Origin: Xiphias gladius
Lineage: Eukaryota; Chordata; Actinopteri; Istiophoriformes; Xiphiidae
DNA length: 64,000 nt
Assembly (NCBI RefSeq): GCF_016859285.1
Contig: NC_053420.1
Coordinates: 8,626,501 to 8,690,500 of the forward strand
Direction: 5' to 3'
Positions within the stretch are counted from its first letter, which is position 1. Each line of letters opens with the position of its first letter. The position numbers and the translations under genes are program-made. Positions 25,426 to 38,200 of this stretch are shown in pieces. Below the pieces are notes generated by a model. It was not told the origin of the DNA. It ran no database searches and worked only from the letters and a program-made list of their open reading frames with translations.

Positions 25426-26104
25426 CTAAAAATGTGCTAAACCATAACCCCATTATAAGCTAACTGATGAATATCTAATAGCAACATGTAGATTTACAGT
25501 GGATGTTGATAATCTCCATTACAGGTCTAGACTGATCTTGTAATGTAAGGACAGAACTGTAAGTTTTTGTTGATACTCAAACTTCCTTGATACAACTACA
25601 AACAAATGCTATGAGGTATCAGTCTCTGATACTGGTAGAGCTCTGAGGATACGCAAGTATTTCCAAACAGGTGTTCCCAGTAAAATAAGTACATGTCCAA
25701 ATATGCAAATTACTGGGTTATTCAGTGGTAGACTTCAAAATAAACTCTGCACCACCAAATACTTGTTACACAAGTATTTGTTATCTTTAGCCCGAGGAAA
25801 GCTTCCCTCTTTGGTCATGGATTTAACAGGTTCCTACAGGCCTTTTGGAACTAATACTAGGTCAAAAATGAATTAATTTAACCAAATTATTCAGTGGCGT
25901 GGCGTGCCTTTTCCACTAGGTGAGGTATGGCCCTAGGTAAGTAGCTCTGTGTAGTCTGGCCGTGAGCATGTAAGGTACAGCGTAGCAGAGAGAAAGCTGC
26001 TGGTGGCCACCTTTCAACTGCTTTTACTTTACAATAATCACCACAGTACCACAATGATCCGTGTATGTTTTCGCTGCCTTCAGGGGGTAATTGTTATCTA
26101 ATCA
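25426..26104. other. Intergenic, nothing firm
   Basis: No exon is recognisable. 'cagtggcgtggcgtgcc' at 25893 resembles the terminal bases of some fish DNA transposons, but no partner end is visible. Confidence 0.4.
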
Positions 26105-26174
26105 GGAAGCAGCATTAATAATAACAACAATGATAACTGTTATTATTGTTGTTGTTTCTGATAATAATGCTTCC
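26105..26174. repeat. Imperfect palindrome, AT-rich hairpin
   Basis: The left arm begins 'ggaagcagcattaataataa' and the right arm ends 'tctgataataatgcttcc'. The arms pair over about 30 bp with mismatches around a 'gataactg' centre, giving a potential cruciform. Confidence 0.6.
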
Positions 26175-26520
26175 TTGTTAAATAACATTTCATTGGTTGA
26201 ATGTAAACCACAAACACACGCTGCGGCGCATAGCCCTGCGCGTAAAGATAGCGGAGCTGGGAAAAGAACTGGGTGACCTGTCAGAGCTGTCTCTGGCAGC
26301 CTGACAGAGCCGGAAGGCGATGCAGCCGCTCACCGTGGACATGACAGTAAGCAGCAAAACTAAAAACTGTAGTTAGAAACTTGACATGACAGAGGAAACT
26401 CTCCCTGGGAAACAGAACTAAACTTTTAGAAATATTTTTTAAGACAGCTCTGATAGAGCTCAGGACTTATTGGGATGACGGCTGTTTTACTCCAAACAGC
26501 CTCACTGTATTAACCTGGAC

Positions 26521-26522
<2 letters not shown>

Positions 26523-26605
<83 letters not shown>
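26523..26605. repeat. (GT)n microsatellite, about 41 units
   Basis: An uninterrupted tract of about 83 bp. Confidence 0.98.
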
Positions 26606-26607
<2 letters not shown>

Positions 26608-28869
26608 CAGTTGACCTTTTGAGTGTTTTGATACCACTCACTAGCAAAACTTCCCTCGACCATGTCCAGAAGGCTGACAGGTTGATTCAACAACGTCATT
26701 GTTAGCTATTTAAAAAATTAAAAAAAAAAAAGAAAACGTTTGCACTATGACACACCAGGCCAAACTCAGTGGCAGTTGAGTGGAAAATCGCCCAAACCGC
26801 CGACATTTCTTTTCCCTCTTTTCCATTTTCTGACCCAGATCCAGTTATTTTTAGCGTGTGGTGTCAACCAATCGGGCCACCAGGAGAATCCGAACACACA
26901 CGTCGTTGTTCAGAGAAAAATACGAGAAAAACGACGCTTTTTCATTAGTCATTGCACTCTTCTGTACTCATATGTGATATATGAGAGAGTAATTGGAATT
27001 GCAGTCGGCCTGGCCTGGTGGGATTGCTGTTATTTGTATTTTGAGTCTCTAGCTGCAGATGTAAAACACCGAGAGCCATAAATCCATTTCCTCCAATAAA
27101 AGACTGCGAAATAAGTATGTGAGTAAGTAATTTGGTAGTAAATATACCGCTGCTGATTTAAACTGAACTTAAATCAGGTTAGTCGATACTCGACCCTTTT
27201 ACCATTTTAAATTCAGGTTACTACCGTGTGGGATGAGCCTGACGGTGCATACTGTAATACACGTATACTGTATCTGTGTATTTATGTAAGACAGATAGTG
27301 TTTGTTTGTGTGGGTGGATGTGACAGCCATGTGCGTGCAGGTGGGGAGGACTGAGGCGATTATTTGAATGGGGCTTGTGCAGACATCGTGTGGCTTGCTA
27401 ACCGAGTCAAATATTGACTCTTGTTTAAGCGTAAATTCTAGAAAGCTCCTATCACATCTGCAATCTCTCTTAGTACTTGAGTCATTAGGTTTGTTTTCAT
27501 AACTGATTTTTGATAACTTCCCATCATTTCTGCCAAAGTCAAACGGGAATTTAGCTCGCGGCTCCGAGAGCGTAAATGTGAAGGAATGAAACAAAGGTGT
27601 AACAGATGGATAGTGCTTTAATCTTGGAAAGCAAAATATGAAATACAATACATCCCAGAGGATCCTTAGTCATATTTATGTGGAGAAGCACTGTAGCAGT
27701 TCAAATAACTTTGTAGTAACTTCAGAAACTTAAATGTGCAGAGAAAATTAAAATTCATCAATAACTTTAATAAGTTACAGATGAAAAATATACATGTTTT
27801 TAATCCATTTGTACTTATTCCTATTCTGAATCACAGTGGGATTACAGCTCAAATATAATATTGAATGAAGAACTGCTTGCTACAAGACTCTGGGGGGAAA
27901 TGCTGGAGGCAAACTAAAATGTTTAATTTGAAAATCCCTTCCTCTGATCCTTATCTGTCAGCATTCAAATGAGCATCTCCATACTGTCTTGCCCCCAGCA
28001 ACGCAGGGCAAACACCACCCACCAATTAGTTGTATCACAACACATTAGGGATATTAGATTTTTATTCTGAGAAAATCAACCATTAAACATCGAATATAAC
28101 ATTTTTAAAAGATGAGTCTCACATTTACTCATTCAGTATAATACAAAAACTGTACAGTGTGTCTGAGGGGTCAAGTAGTGCAGTTGGAGTTGGAGACAGG
28201 AAGCAGACGTGTGTTTTCATACACCATCTGGTTAATAGAGTTCCTACTACTTTGGAGGTATCAATTTGATTAGATTAAGGATTTTATTTGTCTGGGAGGG
28301 AAATGCTGCAGGCATCATAAACGACGAGCAATGTGAGCCAAACGTTTCGTAGAGGGAAGGCTCAGAGCATCGCAAAAGCAGAGGAGAGTGAGCAGCGGAG
28401 TTTCATTTACTCAAGTTAAAGATGAGATACTACAATGAAAACAATACTGCATTACAAGCACATTTTCTTATTTAAACAACCACAAAAGGAAATATTCTGA
28501 CAATCTGGCAGCAGAATGTTTCAAAAGAATGTTCATTACAAAACAGTCATACACAGCTTTTATGTGCTGTAGCTGATCCTTTATAAACTCATTAATAGCA
28601 TCTGAAGCTGCTCTAGTTCTGCAAAATAATGCATAATGTTATGAGACTGTCATAAGTTTTTTTCTATGAAATCTTTATCTGCCAAGTAAATATTCACTAC
28701 AGCTGCTGGGTAATTTTAGTGAATTAAAATGTATATCCATCTTAAATGTTGCAGAGAGAAGGTGTAAACTTCCACAAGATAAAAATACTTAACTAAAGTA
28801 ATTAAAGTAGCTCAGACATTGTCATAAAAGTTGCACTAATCAATATTTTCATAATAACAATGGATCAAA
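26606..28869. other. Intergenic, nothing recognised
   Basis: There is a 149-codon frame on the minus strand (27199-27648), but it has low-complexity His/Thr-rich composition, no family resemblance and no splice context. I see no gene here. Confidence 0.5.
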
Positions 28870-29290
28870 TGACATATGAAAAGACTCGCTCAGAGTGATG
28901 AACCAGCAGAAAATTATGACCAGTCTGACCTGCAACTTCACCACTTTGGTTTACTCTCACCAATCCCTTTAATGTTGTTTCTGGCAGCAGCAAAAGCTCA
29001 GATAAAGCCCCAAGACACTACATGCTCACCACCAAACCGCAGCCAGATAAAGTTAGTAATTAGCTTGTGAATGTAATGGAGCATTAAGAAGCCAAAGAGC
29101 CAGATATTTGTATCAGGAGTTGGAAGAGACCAAAACCGAGCTAAAAGAGGTGTAAATATTGGACTTACATTCATCAGGTGGGCAGAAAAATGACTCCAAA
29201 TGAATGTCAATGTTGCTCCTTGTCTGCTGGATGTGGGAATAGTCAACTGTTGGCTAACAAGTTCACTATAACAACTTCATAGGGTGATAA
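28870..29290 (+). repeat. Dispersed repeat family R1, copy 3
   Basis: Contains 'aagagccagatatttgtatc', 'ccaaaaccgagctaaaagag', 'aatattggacttacattcat' and 'aaatgactccaaatgaatg' in the order seen in copies 1, 4 and 5. Its right end 'ggctaacaagttcactataa' is shared with copy 5. Confidence 0.75.
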
Positions 29291-30767
29291 TATTTCAGTG
29301 TATACTATGTGCTGCTTTAATTACTGTAATTCAGCCAAGATGCATGTGTTAATGCATTAGATATGATCAGGGACCTGTGTGTTTATCAAAATGATAAATA
29401 TGTTTGACAATGGTTTTTTATCTCACCAGTAGCTAATAGTCTTCAAAATATTGCAGAAAGCAACTTTTAGCACTATGAAAGCAATTTGTGGGACCACTGA
29501 CTAATATCCTAATATCCACCTGTCATCTTATTATGTTAAATAGTCTCTGTTTTGCTTGCTTAATCCTGAAACCACATTTTATATATATATATATATATAT
29601 AAAGCACACATTATACGTATTCTAGATTTTTTTTGTTGATTCACTGTATGTATCACATTTAAAGCCCCTATCAAGTCCTGCTGCAAAAGGTTGATAATCT
29701 TTTATTTTATCAATCATATTGTAACTCAGTTCTAACTTTGGAATCATCAGCACTAATTTATACCACAAGGGAAGACCTCGTACAGGCTTTCTCATGCATG
29801 GACACGATTCACATGCAAAGACAGTTAAAACTTTAATGTACAACTTTTTGCCCTGAGGCAGGAAGTGTCTCTCCCTCCTCTTCATCAAGTGTTGTTGAAT
29901 ACAGTTGGAGTCGGCTTAGAAAACTTTGAAGTTAGTTCATTATTCTCTTTGTGGTTTTCTACTATTGAAAGAGCTCTAACTTTGACTGAAGATAACCTTA
30001 ATTTCAGTAATCAATTAATCTGCTTTAAAAAGATGTGTCTCGTCATGTTTCATTCAGGTTTCATACAGGATGCTATCAAAACTGAAATCTCCATGGTGAT
30101 TAGCCTGTTGGCCAAAAGAGCGGCAGTGGTATCTGTCATCAGTGCTGGCGACATTGTGAGTGGCCATAAGGCAAAACAAACAGAAGAGACTGTGTTTGTT
30201 GGACTTGTCTATTCCTGCGTACAGCACCAGCCGCATACCATCTACTGCTTCAGTTGCTTCAAATTTGATTTGCTGGCACGGTCCTTTGCCTGGTGACATG
30301 CAAAGTTTCATTCCAGTAAAAGTTTGACTACTGTCTATGGAAAAAAAAAAAAAAAAAAAGGCAGACAAGCTTGAACAAATGTAATTTAACAAGCTAGCGG
30401 AGTGAACATGACTTAAAGCAGTAACTTTCCTCATGTTCAAACAACAAAGATGGTAAAGCATCTAGACTTGCATTTGTCAAGTTGTTCCACCGCAATACTG
30501 TTCGTCTGCTGTGGAAAATATCAACTGACCCCAATAACATGAAACTGAATAAAGACTAAAGTTTGAAAGGGCTGGCACTGTCAACCAAACAAACCTGTTT
30601 AACATTTTCACTAGCAGAATATAAAACACATCTCCAACTGCAGTATATGTAGTGGCTTTAGTGTTGCGGCACATTAAAGGTAATGTCAGAAGACTAAAAT
30701 AACTGATAAATTAGGCACCGTTTGTTTTATCACTTCTCTTATTGATATCATGACAGAGAATTAACAC
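29291..30767. other. Intergenic, nothing recognised
   Basis: Contains a short (AT)n tract at 29579-29600 and an A-run at 30341-30359. Two overlapping frames of about 140 codons at 29865-30461 lie on opposite strands. They share no family motif and look fortuitous. Confidence 0.5.
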
Positions 30768-31240
30768 TTGACTGTGCGGCTCCCCCTCAGCTCTGTGGAG
30801 CTTTTTGGCCTCTTTCAGCTCATTGTTTTGGTCTTTGTAACCCACAATGTTACTGTTCTGGTTCACTCACAATCCTCTCGTCAGCATTGTTTACATTACT
30901 GTATAAGCTGCAGCAGGTGGCTCTTTTCAGTGAAAAAGCTGTAAAAGCCCACTGTGCCCACATCCTGCCCAGCACCAAAAGGCAGACAGACAAATTTAGT
31001 GACTAGATGGGGAATGCAGTGAACCATTTAACAGCTAAAAGTCCTATATTTTCCTCAGGAGTTGGGGGGGGGGGGGGGGGCAAAATAGAGCCAAAAGGAG
31101 CATTAATATTGGAGTTAAAGTACATTAGTTGGGAAACACACCAGAAAACCCCAGAAACACAACTGTAAAGGAACGGCTGTGTATCTGTTGGATGTCTAAA
31201 TAAGCCACCACATTCTCTCAAAAGGTGATGAAATTTCCAA
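30768..31240 (+). repeat. Dispersed repeat family R1, copy 4, with G17 insertion
   Basis: Matches the R1 blocks ('acaatgttactgttctggtt', 'taaaagtcctatattttcct', 'atagagccaaaaggagcatt'). A run of 17 G at 31064-31080 lies inside the block that other copies read as 'caggagttggtagag'. Confidence 0.7.
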
Positions 31241-33755
31241 AACTGATGATTTCACAAAAGTGATTTGTGACCACTGCTAAAGTGCCTGATCATCAATAGT
31301 GGCAATGTGGTGTTTCACAAATGTTTGTCACCTGTAAATTGCAGATAAATTTGCAAATCCCACAGGGGTGTTGCATGCTCATGCATGACTCTCAAGTGTA
31401 GTGTTTGTCTTAATCAGTGAACCATGTCATAATAAACAGCAGAGGAACTGATACCATACTGCAAACTGTAGCTCACAGGCTGCAAATTTGGTGAAACAGG
31501 TCACTAATGTGTGAAGGCATATACATCTCTGTAAGACTAATATTTTAATTTTTTTTTTTTCATTTGATGCACAGGCTCTTCTGTTAATATTGGTATTTTA
31601 AACAAGAATTTCCACAATATTTGTTAATTTAATCCTTTGGTTTATTGCCTAAATGTTTTCTTCATATGCATTTTTTTTTTAATGCTTGTGTTTATTTTTG
31701 GAGAAACATACTTATTGTTCAGTATTTGTAAAGTACTTTTCAAAACTGCACAGACACACATATGCACTGAGAAATACTAACATTACAAGTATACAGGATT
31801 CCAGTATTATATTTTAAAATATTACAAAGGTTACACATATTCAGACACTAGAGTGTAGAGGGTAGGGGAAATAGAGCTTGCACCACACAGCCAGACTACC
31901 TGCTGATCATTCAGATAGTGAACCTGCCCAAGACTGCCAAATATCAGCATCACTGATCTACAGTACATTCATACTGTAGTTATTTGTAACTGTGGACTGG
32001 TATTTGACCAGTTTGTCAGAAAAGGCTTCATCCATGTACAGGTCAAAAACACAACCACCTTCTGGGATTAAAACTCACAAACTTCCACCACTGCATGTCA
32101 TGTCTGTCCCTTCTCATCTCCATCTTCTATTCCCGTTCAGTGGTTCATTACATCACATCCCACTCCGTCTCTTGACCTAATATCCTTTTCTTTTTTTAAA
32201 AACACCTGCAGGATCAGGCATGTCTCTGCAGTGCAAACTGTTTTACCAACAGAATAATGCCTTGGCACCCTGCCCAGCTGTTGCATTAGTTCACTGTGAA
32301 ATGGATCTTAATTTGACATAACTGTCCTTGTGAGTAGGACTGTTACAGTTGAATGTGGCGCTGTCAATTAAACTCTCTCTGTTTCCAAGAGGAAGTAATT
32401 CAATACAGCACGTTTACTGACAACGCACCGTTAGAATATATTTAGTTGTACTCATCAAACTGTATTTAAACAGCAGCAGGCACTTATTCGTTAAAATGTG
32501 CCTCACATGATATGCCACATGTAGTAGTAAAAGTAGATTGTAACACATTTTTGCCAAACTGACCACAAACGGATTTTCTATTGGATTATCCCCCCTAAAG
32601 AGTTATAAGAAGTGTCATTAAGTAAGAGATCACTCACTTCATATTCTGACAATATGACATTCATTCACTCAACAAAGATTAGAGTGAGGCAAGCTACTGG
32701 AGTTTATTGACTTTGCTAAGACAACTCAAGGGTCACTGATATTTGTTATTTTAGCGACACCTGCACAATCATTACTCATATCAGCATCACAGTGGACCAA
32801 TTGTGGCTCCGTATTTGACTTCAGCACCGTTAGCTTCCTTTAGCACAGTGTCTTTAGACCATGAGAATGTTGTCCTAGAGCAAAAGAAAAGGTCCAACAC
32901 TAGTCGAAGAAACTGCCATGCAAATTTTGTTGATCCACTGGATGTGGGTAAAGCCAAAAGCAAAGAGACGTTTTCCCCTCATAGATAACTGAAATTATTT
33001 GATTTTATATGAGGAGACTCCTTTAAAATAATACAGTACGTCCAGTTTAAATTACAAGGCAATTTAATTGTGTACCATGTCATAAATTGTAAATTTGTAT
33101 GTGTATGCACACCACACAAGCACATGTGTACACAAGTCCACACTCATACTTTATGCATGAAACACACACATGCATTTATGCACAAGCACAAAAACACACA
33201 TCCAATTTCATAATTTTCCAATGAAAGGAAGTTGTCATCGCTCACGGTTTGATTTGGTGTGTCTACAAACACTTGGGCACCTAGAAGTCTTGACGCAGTT
33301 TGTGCACACCCTCTCTGTATCTCACAATTAGTCCATTCAGACTGTGGGCTAACCATATCAAATTCACAGCTCCTGCCTTAGAAATAGAAGATTAGAAAAC
33401 ATGTCCTGGAACTGAAAAAGAAAAAAACTCCAGGCTTTAGCGGGTGCTATCAGCAGATTGGCCATTTAGCAATTTACATGGTGAATTAAGAGCAAGATTA
33501 GAGGGGAAAGATTAGATAAACAGTAGTCTTAGGGTACTCTTATTCTTGTAGGCAACCACTGTTTTGCTAATTTTCTTTCAAAGCCTTTTCACAAACACCT
33601 GTTATTTCCATGCTTTTGACAGAGCCCCATTGTTCAAACAGGCTTAAATTAAACACAAAGCGGCCCTCAAGAGGAAACTGTTTTTTGTAATTACAATGCA
33701 TCACTTTGCAGTCAGCAAAAAGAATTACAAAGAGTTTTTGCAATGTACATATGGG
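31241..33755. other. Intergenic, nothing recognised
   Basis: AT-rich. A scrap resembling the ACTT-rich family R2 lies near 32520-32545 ('gtagtagtaaaagtagattg'). Region 33080-33200 is CACA-rich but irregular. No exon is seen. Confidence 0.45.
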
Positions 33756-33759
33756 CATG

Positions 33760-34430
33760 TGAGTATTCTATGTAACGGGAAGTTTCTCCCAACTCCACAC
33801 AGTCTCTGGAGCTCGGCCAAATTGACCATCGGGTTCTTGGTCACCTCTCTTACCAACGCCCATCTCCCCTGATTGTTCAGTCTGGCCAGGCAGTTAGTTC
33901 CAGGGCAAGTCATGGTCAACTTCTAATGAACTTCTACCATGGAAGAAGCTCCCCGTGCTCTCGGGAACCGTTAATGCCGCAGCTCTCCCCAACACGAGCC
34001 TATCCCTGAGCCCTGCAGGCATGCCTTGGTTCTTCGCTCTGATATCAATCATCAGCTGCGAGACCTTATATAGACAGGCGTGTGACTTTCCAGATGATGT
34101 GCAAGCAGTTGAATCTACCGCAGGTGGACTCCAGTCAAGGTGTAGAAACGTCTCAAAGAAGATCAAGAGAAATGGGAGACACCTGAGCTAAATTTCAAGT
34201 GTTGTAGCAAAGGGTCTGAATACTTATGTCAATGGGATATTTCAGTTTTTTCCTTTTTAAAACATTTGCAAAAAATCTAAAATTCTGTTTTAGCTTTGTC
34301 ATTATGGGGTCTTGAATGTAGATTGATGAGGGAAAAAAATGACTTAAAATGATTTTAGCATAAGGCTGCAACATAACCAAATGTGAAAAAAGTGAAGGGG
34401 TCTGAATACTTTCTGAGTGCAATGTAGAGG
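33760..34430 (-). mobile_element. Tc1-like transposon fragment (family T2), 5' half
   Basis: Read on the minus strand it starts with an inverted-repeat end (34430, 'gcactcagaaagtattcagacc'-like), passes through the 5' leader with 'ccttatgctaaaatcattt' and 'tggagtccacctgcggtag', then enters degraded transposase frames (34166-33894, 33919-33725). The frames are broken and shifted. The 3' half and right end are absent, with homology stopping near 33760. It is the same family as 62195-63065. The copy is inactive. Confidence 0.8.
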
Positions 34431-34439
34431 AACTTAAGC

Positions 34440-34555
34440 CAAAAAGGTTGGGAACTACTGGTTAAATATTTAATCATGTAGTTTTATGAGTTAATCAAAA
34501 TTTTACTCCGGTCCTTGACTAAAATGTACTCAGTTACTTTTTCCACCACTGCAAC
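34440..34555 (+). repeat. Fragment of ACTT-rich family R2
   Basis: It ends 'gtactcagttactttttcca', the conserved edge of the R2 copies at 11200-11600 and 47925-48425. It abuts the Tc1 fragment. Confidence 0.5.
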
Positions 34556-34739
34556 TCAAACCACAAAGCCGTGAAGCAAGAGAATTAATTAGGAAACTTT
34601 TTATTTTCTCATAAAGTTTTTTGTCAAAGTGGTAAAATATTTTTGTCTCTTATTGCTTTGAATTGTCGCCTCAGCACTGAGGTCAGCTAGTAGTGTTTGA
34701 GGAGGTCTGAGCTAATCTGCAGGACACATGGCACAATCA

Positions 34740-34740
<1 letters not shown>

Positions 34741-34792
<52 letters not shown>
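34741..34792. repeat. (CA)n microsatellite
   Basis: A short (TC)n lead followed by about 21 CA units. It lies 0.4 kb upstream of the inferred spdef promoter. Confidence 0.97.
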
Positions 34793-34794
<2 letters not shown>

Positions 34795-35144
34795 GGTTCG
34801 GTGCATAAGTAAACACAACTACCCTATAAATATAAATTGCAGTCAATGGTGCTGGAATTCCTTTGCACTCACTCACTCAGCCACTTGCCCTGGCTCCTTC
34901 TCACTTTGTACACACCCCCAGCAGGTGCTTTCACTTGAAGCTTAGTTTGCAGTTGTGCTTTGCGCTGTGACTTTCAGGTTAAGTGTGATTCTGCCAAAAG
35001 GCCTGGGAGGGTTCCGAGGCCTCGGGCTGGGGTCTCTGCGACAGTAATCGGGGGGCTGAGACAGATTGAAGGGTGCCCTCTGCCTGCTGCACCTCTGTCC
35101 TCAGGTAGCGGCCGGGCGTCCAGGCTGACGCGAGCATCAGTCAG

Positions 35145-35252
35145 AAACGGGATAAAAGGCCGTTTTTCATCCTGAACAGAAACAGAGCTGCGCTGCATCT
35201 ACCATCATCCAGTCAAGTCTTTGCATCGGGCCATCAGAGCATCTTTGCCTCG
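35145..35252 (+). promoter_or_regulatory. spdef: Inferred spdef promoter and untranslated exon 1
   Basis: A TATA-like 'gataaaag' at 35151-35158 lies about 30 bp before a GC-rich leader, which ends in a consensus donor CTCG|GTAAGA (exon end 35252). The nearest matching acceptor upstream of the spdef start is at 40478 (tttatcttcag), nine bases before the ATG. Splicing would give a short untranslated leader without an upstream ATG in the part I can see. The TATA context fits a cell-type-specific gene. This is inference without transcript data. Confidence 0.5.
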
Positions 35253-38200
35253 GTAAGAAGACACTGACTTACACAATGTCTTAAATATGTGATGTGTGAC
35301 TCTAGAAGAAATACAGTGTTTAGTTTCTTTTTCACAGGATTATTATTATTATTATTATTATTTGAAGGAGGAACTTTTGTGTGACACTTCAATTCTTTTA
35401 AATCAGATTTTTCTACTTTTCATATACACACAAACAAGCTGTGAATATTTAAATAGCAGAGATGTCCAACTTGCACCTGTCTGTTACCGATGTTAATAAC
35501 ATTATCATCATCTCATCTTTCAGAGAAATTAAAAGGTGTCTTCTGTGCAACTTATCTGATATAGGATTAACAGTATCTGCAGAATTTTTGTCCTTTATTT
35601 GTTTATTTATTCATATTTTCTGTATGTATTATTAAGTAACTTGTATGGAGGCTTAAAGTTTTGTCAGTTTCACAAAGTTAGGAACTTCGTGGCTTCACCA
35701 CAGAGTATTAAAAACAACATAAAACAATTGTTAGAACAGACATCGAGAAGACAAAATCGTCAAACATCATGATCTAAAAAAGTACAGAGAAGGGCTGGAT
35801 GCAAGTTTGAGAAGACAAAAATGTTAAGTTGAATTGCTTAGTGTTGCATGTTTTGCTTGGTCACAACAATAAAAAAGAAATCTGGGTTTAATGTCATTGG
35901 TAAGTTGACAACCATGAATTGAAAACAAAACCATTTCAGGGTGAATGAAGTTGTTGTGTCATACAGAAAAGGCTTGAACATCTGGAAATCTTGAAAAAGC
36001 CTAAGATGGCAGAGAGGGGAAGAGAATGAGAGTTGGATGAAAAGCCGTTACCTTATTAACTTTCCCTTTATTTTTCTTTTGTTTTCTTTGCGTTTGCTCT
36101 GTCTCTTAGTTACACTTGCCTTTTTTTCCTTCTTTCTGTGTATGTGAAATTGCATATTGGCAAAAACCACAATGATAAGCTGACACAATCAATTTGTCAC
36201 TGATGTCCAAGATAAGACGGTGGATTTGATTATGATTTTTATTAAAGGTGGAAATTAAATACAACAGCTGCTCACCGAGACTGTAATAGGAATAAGTTAC
36301 AAACAGAAATATCATCGATAGCCGCTCTGTTATCCCTGAAGGTGCAGGTGCTTTTTTACTCCTCTCATTCATAACAATCGGGTCAAAGTAATCTACATCA
36401 GGACTCTAATGTGTACGTAAAAAAGTCCAATTTGGAATGATATTTTCCATGGAAGGAGTCTCAACTTTATGTTTTACTTAAAGTTAAAAAGCCAAAAACC
36501 CTCCCCAGAGTAATTCATATTTCTCCTCTTGACTTAGAAAAAAGCTGCACTCTCCCCATTAACATCTCAAAATGATGACAGTATTAAAGTACAGAGCATA
36601 TGGGAAAACACATTTATGATCCACGGCGCACATGACAGTCATCTTTTTTAAGTAACTATTTTTATATCAAGGGAAGATGGAAATAAGAAGGGGGGAGAAA
36701 TACATAACAGACCTTCCCCTGCTCTACCAATTTAAAAATTACAATACCCCGATGAGGAAGGTTACAGCCTCCTCTCTGGTCCCCACAGATCTGGTGATTT
36801 CATGTGTCACCATGTTCAGTCTCTTCAGTTGAGCGAAAGTTTCAATGGACGTTAAGGTCGCATGCTTCATGTAAGTCGTGATTTATTCACTAAATCTGTT
36901 TCCAATGCACTTTGTGGCATTTTATTTTTTTATTTTATTTTATTATGGATACACCAGCTTTTCGACCTTAGCCACAGCGTTGCAACTCAAGTCTTTATTA
37001 AATGCACAAGAAAATATACATTATTAAACTGTTTTTCCAATTACATTGTGATGGCAAACATAGTCGGTGGATAGATTACGTTTAGGGGCAACGTTTTTTT
37101 GTGAATGAATGATGTGCTACATTTATTTCCTGCACTGAAACAGCTGGTTGGAGTATGTTGATAGGAAACGTAATCTGGTCTGCATTATGTTTCCTTCAAA
37201 ATGTGTAGGCTGTTGGCAATTAAGCTTCTAGGAGACAGGGTTGTTTTGAAAATGTGGAGAGCAGACGGATTAAAAAATGGACTTTATGTTTGTCAGCATG
37301 CACTTTTAGTTCATTAGGCCGACCCGGCTCTTTCCAAAAGCACTGCTGATTGCAGACATTTTTTGTGTAACTTTTTAAACTACTATTAAAAACCTGTTTA
37401 TTTCTGATCTTCTAACAATCAGCACTTTAAACCCAGCAGCACCGGCACATGCCTTCGGCGCCATAGTGAGAGTCTCCATATCTTCACTACCCCTGCGATT
37501 TCTCTGCCATCATTGACTGTACTCGGAGCCCTCTGTCAAAATGAATTTGGACCGACAGCAAAAGCATTTGAAATGATTTTCTGCTTCCTAGGATTCTGGG
37601 CTAATGCCAGTGCACCTGACTAACAGCAGAAATGAATCACCCAGTCGCACCTAATTCTCCCATTGGCAGTTATTACAATCTGCCCAGGGGTGGAATGGAG
37701 TATAAAAGATATGAAATGGGGATGTGTAGTGGTATGTAAAATACAGATATTGTAAATAACAATAAAAATACAAGACACTGACACAGAATCAATTCATAAA
37801 ACTGGCACACAAAAAAAAAGACCTAATTTATAATGTGAACAGAACACCTGCACATGTCACTGCTGCCATGAAACAAGATTCAGATCATTTTCCCCAACCT
37901 GCAGACTTTCTTCCCATAATTCCTCACACCGAGCAAGTAACTCGACACAACGATGGAACTCCTTTTTTCCTTGCTCTCGGCACAATGACTTCCCTAGTTG
38001 GTCCAAGTTTCCCATGAGAAACAATAACAAGGGAAAAAAAAAAAAAAAAATCTCCCCTTTAACGCTCACATGGCAAATAGTCACGCCTGGCTGTACACAC
38101 TCCTTTAACGCCAGACTCAAACAATACGGACCTTCTTTTTTTTTTTTTTGTGATGAGCAAAGCGCTCAAACATTTTCGTCACTTTTAGATAGATGTTTGA

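Noticed and set aside
26314-26348. ATG with a good donor ('gacatgacagtaagcag') suggesting a first exon
   Set aside because: Only about nine codons, with no matching downstream exon. The surrounding sequence may be transposon-derived.
27199-27648. 149-codon frame on the minus strand
   Set aside because: No family motif, His/Thr/Ser-rich simple composition, no splice or promoter context. Length is within chance for AT-moderate DNA.
29865-30461. Overlapping frames of 143 and 135 codons on opposite strands
   Set aside because: Neither shows a known domain. Mutual overlap and lack of splice context argue for chance.
34960-35198. Arg/Gly/Pro-rich frames next to the inferred spdef promoter
   Set aside because: GC-rich promoter sequence opens frames on both strands, and no homology is seen.
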